A stretch of 44,328 bases of DNA, from the NCBI GenBank assembly GCA_964580905.1, contig CAZOLR010000018.1:1-44328 (forward strand). Direction: 5' to 3'. Below, piece after piece: positions 34,430 through 42,680 of the stretch. A program made the translations under genes and the position numbers. The notes under the pieces are model-generated. The model was not told the origin of the DNA and made no database searches. It was given only the letters and a program-made list of their open reading frames with translations. This stretch comes from G041228335 sp964580905. Its GTDB lineage: Bacteria; Pseudomonadota; Alphaproteobacteria; Puniceispirillales; UBA1172. Numbering within the stretch: the first letter of the stretch is position 1; every line of letters starts with the position of its first letter.

Positions 34430-34876
34430 TCAATGGCAAGCTTTACCCAAGGCTTTCAGTCTCCAGTAATTATAGGGAAGCGGCGTGATAAATCCTGCCG
34501 CCAGCATAATGGGGATAACCCACCAGGTCAGCCGTGCCCCCCCGGTAAGCGTCACATCCACCACATTCATCGCAACTTCCATGGAGATCATCGACAAAAG
34601 CGACATTCCAAGCGCGGTTTTAAGCGCTAACGCAAGAGCCATCTGGCGGGAAAGGATGATTGTCTCAAGCAGGATAGAGGTCAGAAGCCCATTCATGATC
34701 GCCAGACTCATGATGGCGAGTGTTGGCCAGGGAATACCGCTGACCTGAAAAAAAAGTATCGTTCCCATATCACCGATGGAACAGCCGATAAGACACCACA
34801 TCGTATTCACCGATGCCCGGCGCCAGGTATGCCGGCAGGACCAGCTGATACCGCTTCGGGTTGCAATTGCGCTCAT
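34430..34876 (-). CDS. DUF4396 integral membrane protein
   Basis: 148 residues matching DUF4396 in the segment WRRASVNTMWCLIGCSIGDM, with a CxxGCxxGD-like motif (C, C and D). About four hydrophobic helices follow. The start at 34876 has a textbook ribosome site (AAAGGAGG). It is the first gene behind the CueR operator. The cysteine-bearing motif next to the first membrane helix could bind copper, and it may be a metal transport or membrane accessory protein. The function of the family is not established. Confidence 0.82.
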   Translation of the reverse strand: MSAIATRSGISWSCRHTWRRASVNTMWCLIGCSIGDMGTILFFQVSGIPWPTLAIMSLAIMNGLLTSILLETIILSRQMALALALKTALGMSLLSMISMEVAMNVVDVTLTGGARLTWWVIPIMLAAGFITPLPYNYWRLKALGKACH

Positions 34877-34896
34877 ATTGACCTCCTTTTTATCTG

Positions 34897-34927
34897 ATTG
34901 TAAACTTTCCCCCAAGGGGAAGGTAAA
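34897..34927 (-). promoter_or_regulatory. CueR-type operator and promoter with 19-bp spacer
   Basis: On the minus strand the -35 TTTACC (34927-34922) and -10 TACAAT (34902-34897) are separated by exactly 19 bp. MerR-family activators require this overlong spacer. Between them lies the dyad CTTCCCCTTGGGGGAAAG, closely similar to the E. coli copA operator (CCTTCCCCTTGCTGGAAGG, from memory). The regulator gene starts 12 bases beyond the -35 on the other strand, so it may also repress itself. Confidence 0.85.
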
Positions 34928-34938
34928 GGGAAAAAATC

Positions 34939-35343
34939 ATGAACATCAGTGAAGCGGCTGAACGATCAGGACTGACAGTGAAAACCGTCCGCTATTACGC
35001 CAATATAGGGATGATTGTGCCCTCACGGCACCCAAGAACAGGGTATCGGGCATATGAGGACAATGATATCGCAAAATTGCAGCTTGTCGGCACGGCACGA
35101 AGATTTGATTTTTCCATTGAGGAATGCCGCGAACTGATCGCCCTTTACGAAGACAAAAACAGACCAAGTCGTGAGGTCAAACAGCTGACGCTCAAGAAAA
35201 TAGAAGAGATCAATAAAAAACTTGAGGAATTGACGTCTCTCAAGAAACAGCTCAGCCATCTTGCTTCGTCATGCGATGGCGACAACCGGCCGCACTGCCC
35301 CATTCTAAATGCCCTGAGTGCAGGGGGAAAAGAACCCCGTTAA
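34939..35343 (+). CDS. cueR: Copper-responsive MerR-family regulator (CueR/HmrR type)
   Basis: 134 residues. An N-terminal winged helix-turn-helix (MNISEAAERSGLTVKTVRYY) is followed by the long dimerisation helix and a short metal-binding loop. Key residues fall at the same positions as in E. coli CueR: S77, which marks sensors of monovalent metals, and C112 and C120 in CDGDNRPHC. It should sense Cu(I) (or Ag(I), Au(I)) and activate the divergent DUF4396-cytochrome c'-oxidase operon by bending the 19-bp promoter. Ribosome site AAAGGGA before ATG 34939. It converges on the sulfatase gene nine bases away. Confidence 0.93.
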   Translation: MNISEAAERSGLTVKTVRYYANIGMIVPSRHPRTGYRAYEDNDIAKLQLVGTARRFDFSIEECRELIALYEDKNRPSREVKQLTLKKIEEINKKLEELTSLKKQLSHLASSCDGDNRPHCPILNALSAGGKEPR

Positions 35344-35352
35344 CTGCCTATA

Positions 35353-37023
35353 CTATTCAGCGTCGTACCGCTGCCGGGCCGGGCCGGTATAGCGCTCAAC
35401 CAATTCCCGCCGGACATCATTAAGACCTTCCGCGCCGAGAATGATACCGGTATGATCAGCGCGTTCACGTCGTGCCACAAGTTCATCCTTGCTCATCGTG
35501 GTACGTTGAGACGGTCGGCGCGCCCATTCATTGAGCTTGTCATAACAAGAACGGATAACGTTTTCATAGGCGGAATCGCGCCCCAGGTCCTGCAGCTCAT
35601 CAGGGTCATTTTCAAGATCAAACAGCATCGGCGGCAACCCGCCTTCCGCATGAACAAACTTCCACTTTTTGTCTGCGAGCATGAAGAGTCGCGCGTCATC
35701 CGGCGACAGGTTAAGAACATCAGCCATGGCCGAGGCGGAAAAATCATATTCGCTGATGACGAAATCCCGCCAGTGATCCGGTGTCTCACCGTGAAGGATC
35801 GGCATCAGGGACCGACCTTCGAGCATTTCGTCCCGAACCGCCATATCCATGAAGTCCAGAAATGTCGGGGCAAGGTCAACACTTTCCACAAGGGCATCGG
35901 AAACCTTGCCGCGGGTACTGTTGGCCTTGTTTGAAGGATCATAAATGATCAGGGGCACTTTGACCGAGGGGTCATGGAAAAGATCCTTTTCCCCGAGCCA
36001 GTGATCACCCATGTAATCGCCGTGATCGGAGGTGATCACGATCATGGTGCTGTCCATCAAGCCTGAGTGTTCAAGATAGTCAAAAAGAACCCCCATCTGA
36101 TCATCGATCTGTTTGATAAGTCCCATATACGCACCGAGGACTTTGTTACGGACCGTCTCTTTTGCGAAAGCCTGACCAATAGCGTTCCGGGTAAAGGCTG
36201 CGTAGACAGGATTGGGGTCTTTGAGCTCATCCGGATGACGAATGGCGGGGAGAAAATCTTCAGGCCCGTACATATTGTGATAGGGCGCTGGTACGATATA
36301 GGGCCAGTGAGGCTTGATATAGGAGAGATGACATAGCCAAGGCGTTTCAGTTTCCTTGCGCCTCTCTTCCATGAACCTTATGGCTTCGCGGGTAAGCCAA
36401 GGGGTCTCTGAATCCTCCTCCCGGATATTTGCTGGAAGCACAGCATTTTCATAAAGCCATCCTGAGGCGATATTTCCCTCCGCATCAACCCCGGCATTGG
36501 CGTAATCATGCCAGGGATTGTCGCCATCATATCCCCGTGATCTGAGATAGGATTTATAGGGAGATGGTTTTTGATCATATACCCCGTCAGGCCCTTCGCC
36601 CCATAAGCCGTCATCACGCAGAAAGGCATCAAAACCACATTCAGCCACCCGGGCGCCGATGACACTGTCGGGCGCAAGCCCGAGCCTGGCCATGCCTTTT
36701 GCGTCCACCCGCATATGTGTCTTGCCTATCAGAACGGCATCCATGCCCCCTTCGCGCAAGTGATCACCAAGGGTGACCTCCCCCACTTTCAGTGGCACGT
36801 TATTCCACGCCGCACCATGTGAGCTGACATATCTGCCGGTATAGAAGGACATCCGCGATGCACCACAGACAGGGGACTGAACGTAACAATGGCTGAACCG
36901 CATCGCCTGATCTGCCAGACGATCGATATTCGGGGTTTTGAGATGCGGATGCCCTGTGCATCCCAGATAATCAAACCTCAACTGGTCAAACATGATGAAG
37001 AGGATGTTTTGTTGAGCGGGCAT
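35353..37023 (-). CDS. Type I sulfatase (arylsulfatase/choline-sulfatase-like)
   Basis: 556 residues of the alkaline phosphatase-like superfamily. The metal-binding start MFDQLRFDYLG is at 11-21. The formylglycine motif is C53-G-A-S-R57 in SPVCGASRMSF, a valid C-x-A-x-R form although most have C-x-P-S-R. A second metal site is in TSDHGDYMGDH. No signal peptide is visible, so it is probably cytoplasmic and would use a small imported sulfate ester or phosphonate monoester. The open frame upstream overlaps the lectin gene and is not coding. It needs an FGE to mature; the FGE-like protein at 42.6 kb lacks the needed cysteines. It follows the lectin gene by 124 bases on the same strand. Confidence 0.9.
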   Translation of the reverse strand: MPAQQNILFIMFDQLRFDYLGCTGHPHLKTPNIDRLADQAMRFSHCYVQSPVCGASRMSFYTGRYVSSHGAAWNNVPLKVGEVTLGDHLREGGMDAVLIGKTHMRVDAKGMARLGLAPDSVIGARVAECGFDAFLRDDGLWGEGPDGVYDQKPSPYKSYLRSRGYDGDNPWHDYANAGVDAEGNIASGWLYENAVLPANIREEDSETPWLTREAIRFMEERRKETETPWLCHLSYIKPHWPYIVPAPYHNMYGPEDFLPAIRHPDELKDPNPVYAAFTRNAIGQAFAKETVRNKVLGAYMGLIKQIDDQMGVLFDYLEHSGLMDSTMIVITSDHGDYMGDHWLGEKDLFHDPSVKVPLIIYDPSNKANSTRGKVSDALVESVDLAPTFLDFMDMAVRDEMLEGRSLMPILHGETPDHWRDFVISEYDFSASAMADVLNLSPDDARLFMLADKKWKFVHAEGGLPPMLFDLENDPDELQDLGRDSAYENVIRSCYDKLNEWARRPSQRTTMSKDELVARRERADHTGIILGAEGLNDVRRELVERYTGPARQRYDAE

Positions 37024-37147
37024 TTCAGCTTGCCTCAGACAAGGGAATATCAGGGATCCGGCACAGGCCGGCTTCCTTACAATATTGCGGATAGCAGGGC
37101 ACGTATCAAGGCTGATGATTGGTGCAAGCCGATCCTGATGGCTGATC

Positions 37148-39028
37148 CTACTGGTGGGCGCAGAACTCACCTTCTGTTGCGATATCGTAGGTCTTATCAA
37201 CCGTCAGGGTCAGGGCGGGATCCCCGGGCATCCCTCCCCACTCGATCAGGTAGCCCTGAATATTATCATCGGAGTTGGGGTAATCATTCCAGGTGCCGTT
37301 CAAATAGAAATGAAGATGGTTTTCGGCAAGGCCGGTTGAACTGTGCGTATAGTTGTTCGGCTCACATTGACGGAAATTCCGGAAAGGTTGCTCTGATCCG
37401 CTGTCATCAAAGGTATTCCCGGATCGGGGGTAGGATCTCGCCGCATTACTGTTGCGGCCAAGACCGGAAAGTTCAGCCACGGTACAATTACCGGAATCAC
37501 GGAACATATAGTCAAGCCGTTCCGGTCCCGTGACCCAGTACCAGTACCCTTCCCCTTCACCGAAGACAAAGATAGCAGGATAGGTTGATCTGAAAGGACG
37601 CTGGGCCAGGGCATTGACTTCTGATGCGGTCACGCCGCAGAACCCCTGAACCCGGCTGTTTTCAAGCCGGTCACATGCCCCGAGCCATCCGTATCCGTCA
37701 ATTTTGGGTTCAATATAAGCCTGTTCGGAAGCGCTGGTGATTGTCGCCAGATAGCCCTGAAGACCAAACAGTTGCATCGCGTTGCCGCTGGCCTCGATGC
37801 GGGCATCGTTGAAGGTGATATCGTTTCGCGCAACAAAATCGTAAAAATGAACGTTGCCATCACCGTGATTGTAGGGAATACGGTTTGAGAGGGAGAAGAT
37901 CAGTGATCGTGTCCCTGTCGAGGCACTGCCGCTGCTGTCATAGATATACCCGACCTTGCGAAATATATCGATCCAGTTGGCCAGTGTCGTTGTGCCGCTG
38001 AATTTAAGCTCGCCCGAACTTTTATCATAGACCGCGCTGATACCGGATACGCCAAAACCTCCATAGGTGACATCACCGGTTGCGGTATCCGTTGAAATGG
38101 ACGTCGCGGTGCGGACAAAAAGCTTGTCGTTGGTATTGTGATCACCACTGATGGTGACCGTTGCGCCTTCAATACTTGTTGAGTCACTGCCCGCGCTGAA
38201 CTGCGTTTCGGTGATACCGTTATTAAGGATACACCCGCGCTCATTCGATACAGTGAGCGTCACATCAGTCGAAGCCGAAAGGCCATAGGTATCGGTATTG
38301 CTGTCCTGCACCGTGACTGAAATCGTGTACCGTCCGGCAGAGAGATCTTCCACATTGACGCCGCTTGCCAGGATCAAACTACCGGTCTGGCTGATATCAA
38401 ACCGGCGGCTTGCCTGGGCGTCATCGTCATGGCTGGCGATCAGGGAATGGGAGACGCTGCCCGCCCCACCGGCCAGGCTGTTGCCAAGCCCGTCGATCAG
38501 CCCCAGCGACTGGCTGTGGGAAGCATCCGTTCCTGTGAAACGGACCGAGGTCTGGGTAACCTGGGGGGCATGAACGGCGTACATGTTTCCTGCCGCAATC
38601 GCAGCACTGATCTTGGCCTCAGTGACGGGCATGGTAATGGCGCCGAGCTCCGTCGCGTAGGCCTGCGCATAAATACCGCCTCCGGTAGTGTCTACGCCGC
38701 TGATAGACGATATCGCCGCCAGCCTGTCGACAAATTCCTGCTCGCTTATGGCACCATCATTGTCGGCATCAAAGAGATCAAGGTTTGTCCCTCCGGCATA
38801 GATGTAACTGTTTCCATTCACGAAACCGAGAGCCAGGGCCGTAATATCAGCAGGATCAATCGGCTGAACGCCATCGACGCCTAGAAGGTTATCAAGAATA
38901 TCGCTCACCCCTGACCCGTCGACATATTTCCCCTCGCCAAATTCACTGGTGGTAAACCCGGCCAGGGTCGTCAACGCAGGCATGATGACCATCGCACCGG
39001 CTACCGTAAACAAGAAAGTAGGTTTCAT
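37148..39028 (-). CDS. Secreted multidomain protein with EF-hand, cadherin-like and C-type lectin domains
   Basis: 626 residues. An N-terminal hydrophobic segment (FLFTVAGAMVIMPALTTLA) acts as a signal. A canonical EF-hand loop DADNDGAISEQE (87-98) binds calcium. A beta-rich, cadherin-like stretch spans about 155-262, with TISVTVQDSNTDTYGLSAST. The C-terminal part, from about 430, is a C-type lectin-like domain with the calcium and sugar motif E-P-N (RQCEPNNY) and W-N-D (LNGTWNDYP), which in animal lectins favours mannose-type sugars. ATG 39028 has a good site (GGAGAG). It starts 16 bases after a pilin-like gene, so the pair probably form a surface adhesin. No sequence relative is recognised by eye over the full length. 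Confidence 0.8.
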   Translation of the reverse strand: MKPTFLFTVAGAMVIMPALTTLAGFTTSEFGEGKYVDGSGVSDILDNLLGVDGVQPIDPADITALALGFVNGNSYIYAGGTNLDLFDADNDGAISEQEFVDRLAAISSISGVDTTGGGIYAQAYATELGAITMPVTEAKISAAIAAGNMYAVHAPQVTQTSVRFTGTDASHSQSLGLIDGLGNSLAGGAGSVSHSLIASHDDDAQASRRFDISQTGSLILASGVNVEDLSAGRYTISVTVQDSNTDTYGLSASTDVTLTVSNERGCILNNGITETQFSAGSDSTSIEGATVTISGDHNTNDKLFVRTATSISTDTATGDVTYGGFGVSGISAVYDKSSGELKFSGTTTLANWIDIFRKVGYIYDSSGSASTGTRSLIFSLSNRIPYNHGDGNVHFYDFVARNDITFNDARIEASGNAMQLFGLQGYLATITSASEQAYIEPKIDGYGWLGACDRLENSRVQGFCGVTASEVNALAQRPFRSTYPAIFVFGEGEGYWYWVTGPERLDYMFRDSGNCTVAELSGLGRNSNAARSYPRSGNTFDDSGSEQPFRNFRQCEPNNYTHSSTGLAENHLHFYLNGTWNDYPNSDDNIQGYLIEWGGMPGDPALTLTVDKTYDIATEGEFCAHQ

Positions 39029-39044
39029 ATTAGCTCTCCGTCCA

Positions 39045-39815
39045 TCATCTGTACGCCCCGGGGGAGGCACATTTATCGGCATTATCGGGATGCGTTGACC
39101 AATTCACCCGGCAATCGCTCTCACTCCCGAAACCGAGATAAGGTGGTGCCGAACAATCGGCGCCGACATCGGTGGTGGCGCAGGTTTCCTCAGCACTGCA
39201 AAAACAGGTGAATAATCTGTACGAGCTGCTTTCAATCGACGCGATACTGTTGACGCAGGCCACCATCAGACTGCCGCGCGGGACATCAATGCTTGTGCCA
39301 CTGACCTGTACCGGACATTGGGCAAAATAATCGACGTTGTTAGCCGTATCCTGAAAATCAGCCGATCGCCATGCCCTGTTGCCGTTGAAAGCAAAAGGAC
39401 AGGCATCGTTATGGGTGTTTTTCTTGTTCTGTGTGCTGTTGAGCTGAAAAACAATCTGATCCACCTGATCCCGACATGAGGATGTACGGTCAAGGCTATG
39501 GTTCAGGGCAGATCTGGAGCTGATATCCGACATGATCGAGGCGTGATCATATTCCAGCAAATTCACCACTTCGTCAGCTGTGGCAATTCCGGCATCATCC
39601 TTGGTGCTGGTTATATAGGTCTGGTAGGCTACAAGCCCGACCGATGCCAGTATCCCGATTATCGCCACCACCACCAGCAACTCAATGAGGGAGAAACCCG
39701 GCCTTGCGTTGCCGCTTGCAAAAATCTTTGAGGGAAAAGATACAGCATTTCCCCTTCGGGGCTGAGATATCTTATCTGTCATGCGCATGAGTAAAACTAT
39801 CGCAGCGCAGCCCAT
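39045..39815 (-). CDS. Type IV pilin-like prepilin with cysteine-rich C-terminal domain
   Basis: About 256 residues. The prepilin peptidase site is PG-FSLIELLVVVAIIGILA, with Glu at position 5 of the mature protein, the class signature of type IV pilins and type II secretion pseudopilins. The mature region carries about a dozen cysteines (for example CFCSAEETC), far more than usual pilins, suggesting a disulfide-knotted head. Three starts are possible: 39815 (behind GGGAGAG, best site but a long leader), 39788 and 39782. It is followed directly by the lectin gene. No pilus assembly ATPase, platform or peptidase gene lies nearby, so it would rely on a machine encoded elsewhere. Confidence 0.8.
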   Translation of the reverse strand: MGCAAIVLLMRMTDKISQPRRGNAVSFPSKIFASGNARPGFSLIELLVVVAIIGILASVGLVAYQTYITSTKDDAGIATADEVVNLLEYDHASIMSDISSRSALNHSLDRTSSCRDQVDQIVFQLNSTQNKKNTHNDACPFAFNGNRAWRSADFQDTANNVDYFAQCPVQVSGTSIDVPRGSLMVACVNSIASIESSSYRLFTCFCSAEETCATTDVGADCSAPPYLGFGSESDCRVNWSTHPDNADKCASPGAYR

Positions 39816-39943
39816 ACGGCTCTCCCTATGTTCAGGAGAACCTAGGCCCCGGCGATATAGTCCCGCAATCACGCATAGGTATCAGCAGATGACCTGAAAG
39901 AGGTGCATTACCAGCAAAAGAGATTATATCCCGGAACTGAATT

Positions 39944-40888
39944 CTACGCGGCCTTGCTCATACTTTCCTTGAGATGCACAAGTTCAGAGGCTTTTTCATA
40001 GAGCGCTTGACCAAGATGATCATCCTCAAGATCAGGATGCGGCGAGATCATCGGCCAGCCACCATTACGGTGCTGTCTTGACTGATAAAACTGACTACCC
40101 TGCGAAAAATAGGCCCCGGAATGTTCGATACAGTCATCATCTAATAGACAGTGAAGGGTTGTCTGTATCGATTGTTTTGATGAAATAAGCCCGTCTGTTC
40201 CTTTGATAACACGAAGCAGTTTACGATAAAACTGTATATGCGGAGGTGGATTTTGTTTCGTTTGCGTGCATCCGATATGGACACCGAACGAGGATATGCC
40301 GGTACCTGCCAGCATTCTGGCCTGATGCCGGGCATATAGTAAAACCGCCAGTTTTGACTGATACCACCCATCTCTGGTGCGGCTTTTTCTGACCTTATAA
40401 TCAAGATCATTGAGATCCAGACGACCACGTTCATGAAAAACGCATGAAGTATGGATAATCCGAGCCGGGGCTGAGACGCTTAATACCGGCAACAACAGCT
40501 CCGTCAGAAGGAACGGGCCAAGAAAATTGACACCAATTTGCCAGTGATGACCGTCATGTGTTTCATTATTTGCTTCTTTGTCCATATCACCTGTATTGAC
40601 CAGCCCGTCCAGCCAGCCGTAATTGCAGGTGAATTTTGCGGCAAAACTCCGGACCGAGTCCAGCGATGACATATCAAGATATTCCGCCTTCACGGCATCA
40701 TTTCCGGTTGTATGCGCGATCTCGTCTGCAACAGCACGGGTTTCGTCCATACCTTGGCTTGCCAGGATAATCCCGGCACCTTGATGGGCAAGCTGCGCCG
40801 CCAGAGCTTGCATATGTCCTGATAACGTTCCGGTGATAAGATAGATTTTTCCGAATAAGTCTTTATTCAGATTTTTGTCAGAACACAT
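39944..40888 (-). CDS. Degenerate short-chain dehydrogenase/reductase
   Basis: About 314 residues with the retinol-dehydrogenase-like SDR layout. Several key motifs are altered. The nucleotide loop reads TGTLSGHMQ instead of TGxxxGIG. The NAG motif is LVNTGDM. The catalytic YxxxK is WYQSK, with the Tyr shifted by one place. The preceding region (RIIHTSCVFHERG) keeps the catalytic Ser. It may be inactive as a dehydrogenase or use a different binding mode. No frameshift is needed to read through it, so it is an intact gene. Start uncertain: ATG 40888 has no ribosome site, while a TTG at 40903 follows GGAG at good distance. Confidence 0.8.
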   Translation of the reverse strand: MCSDKNLNKDLFGKIYLITGTLSGHMQALAAQLAHQGAGIILASQGMDETRAVADEIAHTTGNDAVKAEYLDMSSLDSVRSFAAKFTCNYGWLDGLVNTGDMDKEANNETHDGHHWQIGVNFLGPFLLTELLLPVLSVSAPARIIHTSCVFHERGRLDLNDLDYKVRKSRTRDGWYQSKLAVLLYARHQARMLAGTGISSFGVHIGCTQTKQNPPPHIQFYRKLLRVIKGTDGLISSKQSIQTTLHCLLDDDCIEHSGAYFSQGSQFYQSRQHRNGGWPMISPHPDLEDDHLGQALYEKASELVHLKESMSKAA

Positions 40889-41178
40889 GAGAAGGGCCGA
40901 CAACAGCAATCTCCTATTCAGGAATGTAAAGCTGGAAAATAGCTCCAGAAAAATAAAATTAATTATTAGTTATCAATAACTTAATACAATATTTTATAGA
41001 AATAATAAAGAGAAACTTTGTGAAAGATGTAAAATTACATAACCCGGGATTCGACATCACACCGCCAATGCAATAAGTTTAGATCATCATCGAGAATGAA
41101 TTAACAATGCGTGTCCGGGTCACTTGATCCCGGACAGAACAGTGAAAGTTAACAAAAATCAAAATTATGGAGGAACAA
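40889..41178. other. AT-rich intergenic region upstream of the GYD gene
   Basis: About 290 bases, clearly richer in A and T than the flanks between 40940 and 41040. No gene with a start signal was found. It contains an 8-bp perfect inverted repeat, TGTCCGGG (41112-41119) and CCCGGACA (41129-41136), around a 9-base loop, about 40 bases before the GYD start. The repeat could be an operator or leader hairpin. Confidence 0.55.
41112..41136. repeat. Perfect inverted repeat, possible operator
   Basis: TGTCCGGG and CCCGGACA flank a 9-base spacer. No T-run follows on either side, so it is not a standard terminator. The location just upstream of a single short gene suggests regulation of that gene. 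Confidence 0.45.
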
Positions 41179-41502
41179 TTGAAATTTATCGCTCTTGGAA
41201 AATATTCGGCAAAGGCACTTGGCGGCTTTGTTTCAACCCCCGACGACGACAGGGCGGCAGCAGTGTCTGCTATGGTTGAGAAAGCTGGTGGCAAGGTGCA
41301 TGATCTGCATTTTCTGCGTGGCCATTATGATGTTGCCGTCATTACTGAAGCACCTGATTTTGAAGCAGCCGCAGCAATCAAGCTTCTGGTTGTGTCTTCG
41401 GGTGCAATGGATCAGCTCGACATGATGGAAATCATCGACATGAACAGCATTGCGGCCAAGGCAAATGCCATTGCCGGGTCTTACAAAGCACCTGGCAGCT
41501 GA
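41179..41502 (+). CDS. GYD domain protein
   Basis: About 107 residues matching the GYD family, named for the segment seen here as RGHYDVAVITEAPD, with the usual FIALGKYSAKALGG near the start. The fold resembles ferredoxin-like small alpha/beta dimers. Function is unknown. The best start is TTG 41179, placed 5 bases after GGAGG; an in-frame ATG at 41167 overlaps that ribosome site and has none of its own. It is a single gene with an inverted repeat upstream and a strong terminator downstream. Confidence 0.85.
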   Translation: MKFIALGKYSAKALGGFVSTPDDDRAAAVSAMVEKAGGKVHDLHFLRGHYDVAVITEAPDFEAAAAIKLLVVSSGAMDQLDMMEIIDMNSIAAKANAIAGSYKAPGS

Positions 41503-41523
41503 AGGTTAGATAAGATACGTCAC

Positions 41524-41548
41524 GCCGGGGCTTCAGCTCCGGCTTTTT
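41524..41548 (+). terminator. Rho-independent terminator of the GYD gene
   Basis: An 8-bp stem, GCCGGGGC (41524-41531) and GCTCCGGC (41536-41543), containing one G-T pair and with loop TTCA, is followed by five T residues. The stop codon of the convergent EamA gene lies inside this loop, so the terminator overlaps that gene's 3' end. Confidence 0.82.
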
Positions 41549-42459
41549 ACCTTGATGGGGATATTTGGATCCAGCTTCGTCTTCTGGAGCCTTCGCTCGC
41601 GCAAGATAATCATGAGCCCGGCCCCGACAATGAAAAACACCCCCGGGAAAAGCGTTGCAAACGGGGCTTCGCCAAAAAACATCCAGCCGAGCAGAAAAGA
41701 TATGGGAATACCGAAATATTCAAACGGAGCAAGAACGGATGGTTCAACCTGCCGGTATGCCACCACCAGCCCCATCACCCCCATCCCGCCAAAACATCCG
41801 AGCAGAACAAAAAGCATGGCATCTGTTGAGGAGGCAATCGGCACCTGCTGGCCGAGGGAAAAAAGCAACACAAGACCGAAACAGAAGGAGGCCCATTGCT
41901 GGCCCGTCTGAATGGCGGCAGAAGAAATATCATCAGGGAACAGGCGGACAAGCACACTGGACAAACCGTACCCGAATGCCGCCAGAACCGGCAAAAGCAT
42001 CCAGATGGAAAACGCATCACCAAACGGTCTGATAATGGTCAGCACACCCATGAACCCGACCATGATTGCGGCAAACCTCACCCACCCGACTTGATGGCCG
42101 AGAATGGGGATAGATAGCGCCGAGACAAAAAACGGGCTGGTAAACCCAAGAGCTGAAGCGGTCGCAAATTCAATTTTGGTCAACGAGGTGTAAAAACTCA
42201 TCTGTGCCATCAGGACCGACGCGCCGCGCAAGGTAAGGATCATCATTGGCCCTGTCTTGAAAAGTTTGCGGATTTCTCCGAGGCCCGGGCCGATAACCAA
42301 CAAAATGACAACCGGGATCAGGCCAAAGAAATTGCGCAGAACAGATATCATCAGGATCGGGTAATCGCCCCCCAGCATACGAACCAGTATCCCCATGGAA
42401 TCCAATGCAGCGATGCCGATCAGAATGGCAGAAATAGCCTTGAAGAGGCGGGAGTTCAT
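41533..42459 (-). CDS. EamA/DMT family transporter
   Basis: 308 residues with ten hydrophobic helices arranged as two five-helix EamA repeats (first repeat around ASVLMAQMSFYTSLTKIEFA, second around GMGVMGLVVAYRQVEPS). The family exports metabolites, amino acids or drugs, and the specific substrate is not readable. I used ATG 42459. A TTG eleven codons earlier is in frame without a site. A lysine- and arginine-rich tail (RERRLQKTKLDPNIPIKVKS) is at the C-terminus. It ends inside the GYD terminator. Confidence 0.88.
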   Translation of the reverse strand: MNSRLFKAISAILIGIAALDSMGILVRMLGGDYPILMISVLRNFFGLIPVVILLVIGPGLGEIRKLFKTGPMMILTLRGASVLMAQMSFYTSLTKIEFATASALGFTSPFFVSALSIPILGHQVGWVRFAAIMVGFMGVLTIIRPFGDAFSIWMLLPVLAAFGYGLSSVLVRLFPDDISSAAIQTGQQWASFCFGLVLLFSLGQQVPIASSTDAMLFVLLGCFGGMGVMGLVVAYRQVEPSVLAPFEYFGIPISFLLGWMFFGEAPFATLFPGVFFIVGAGLMIILRERRLQKTKLDPNIPIKVKSRS

Positions 42460-42623
42460 TATATTTGCGGGCCTGAAAATATCATTACCCAAGGCGTATC
42501 AGTGATAAGGTGAAGTGTAAAGCAATACAGTTCCGCAAGCCCGGTCTTATCCCTCTTCACATGACCTGCCAAACTTGCCAACCGCACCACAAAACTGGCA
42601 TTCTGCGAATTGAGGAGAAGGGA

Positions 42624-42680
42624 ATGTTTGAGATGAGATTACAACATCATGGGCAGGCTCAAGATGCGTGGATTTCATAA
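42624..42680 (+). CDS. Possible 18-residue leader peptide
   Basis: A short frame with a very strong ribosome site (GAGGAG, 7 bases from the ATG) starts at 42624 and ends with TAA at 42680. It overlaps the first codons of the FGE-fold gene in another frame, whose own ATGs at 42649 and 42664 lack good sites. The ribosomes that end here would be placed to restart at the larger gene. This is a candidate for translational coupling and not a proven peptide. Confidence 0.4.
   Translation: MFEMRLQHHGQAQDAWIS

Noticed and set aside
37024..37200. N-terminal extension of the sulfatase
   Set aside because: It overlaps the lectin gene end, and the family start MPAQQNILFIMFDQ begins at 37023.
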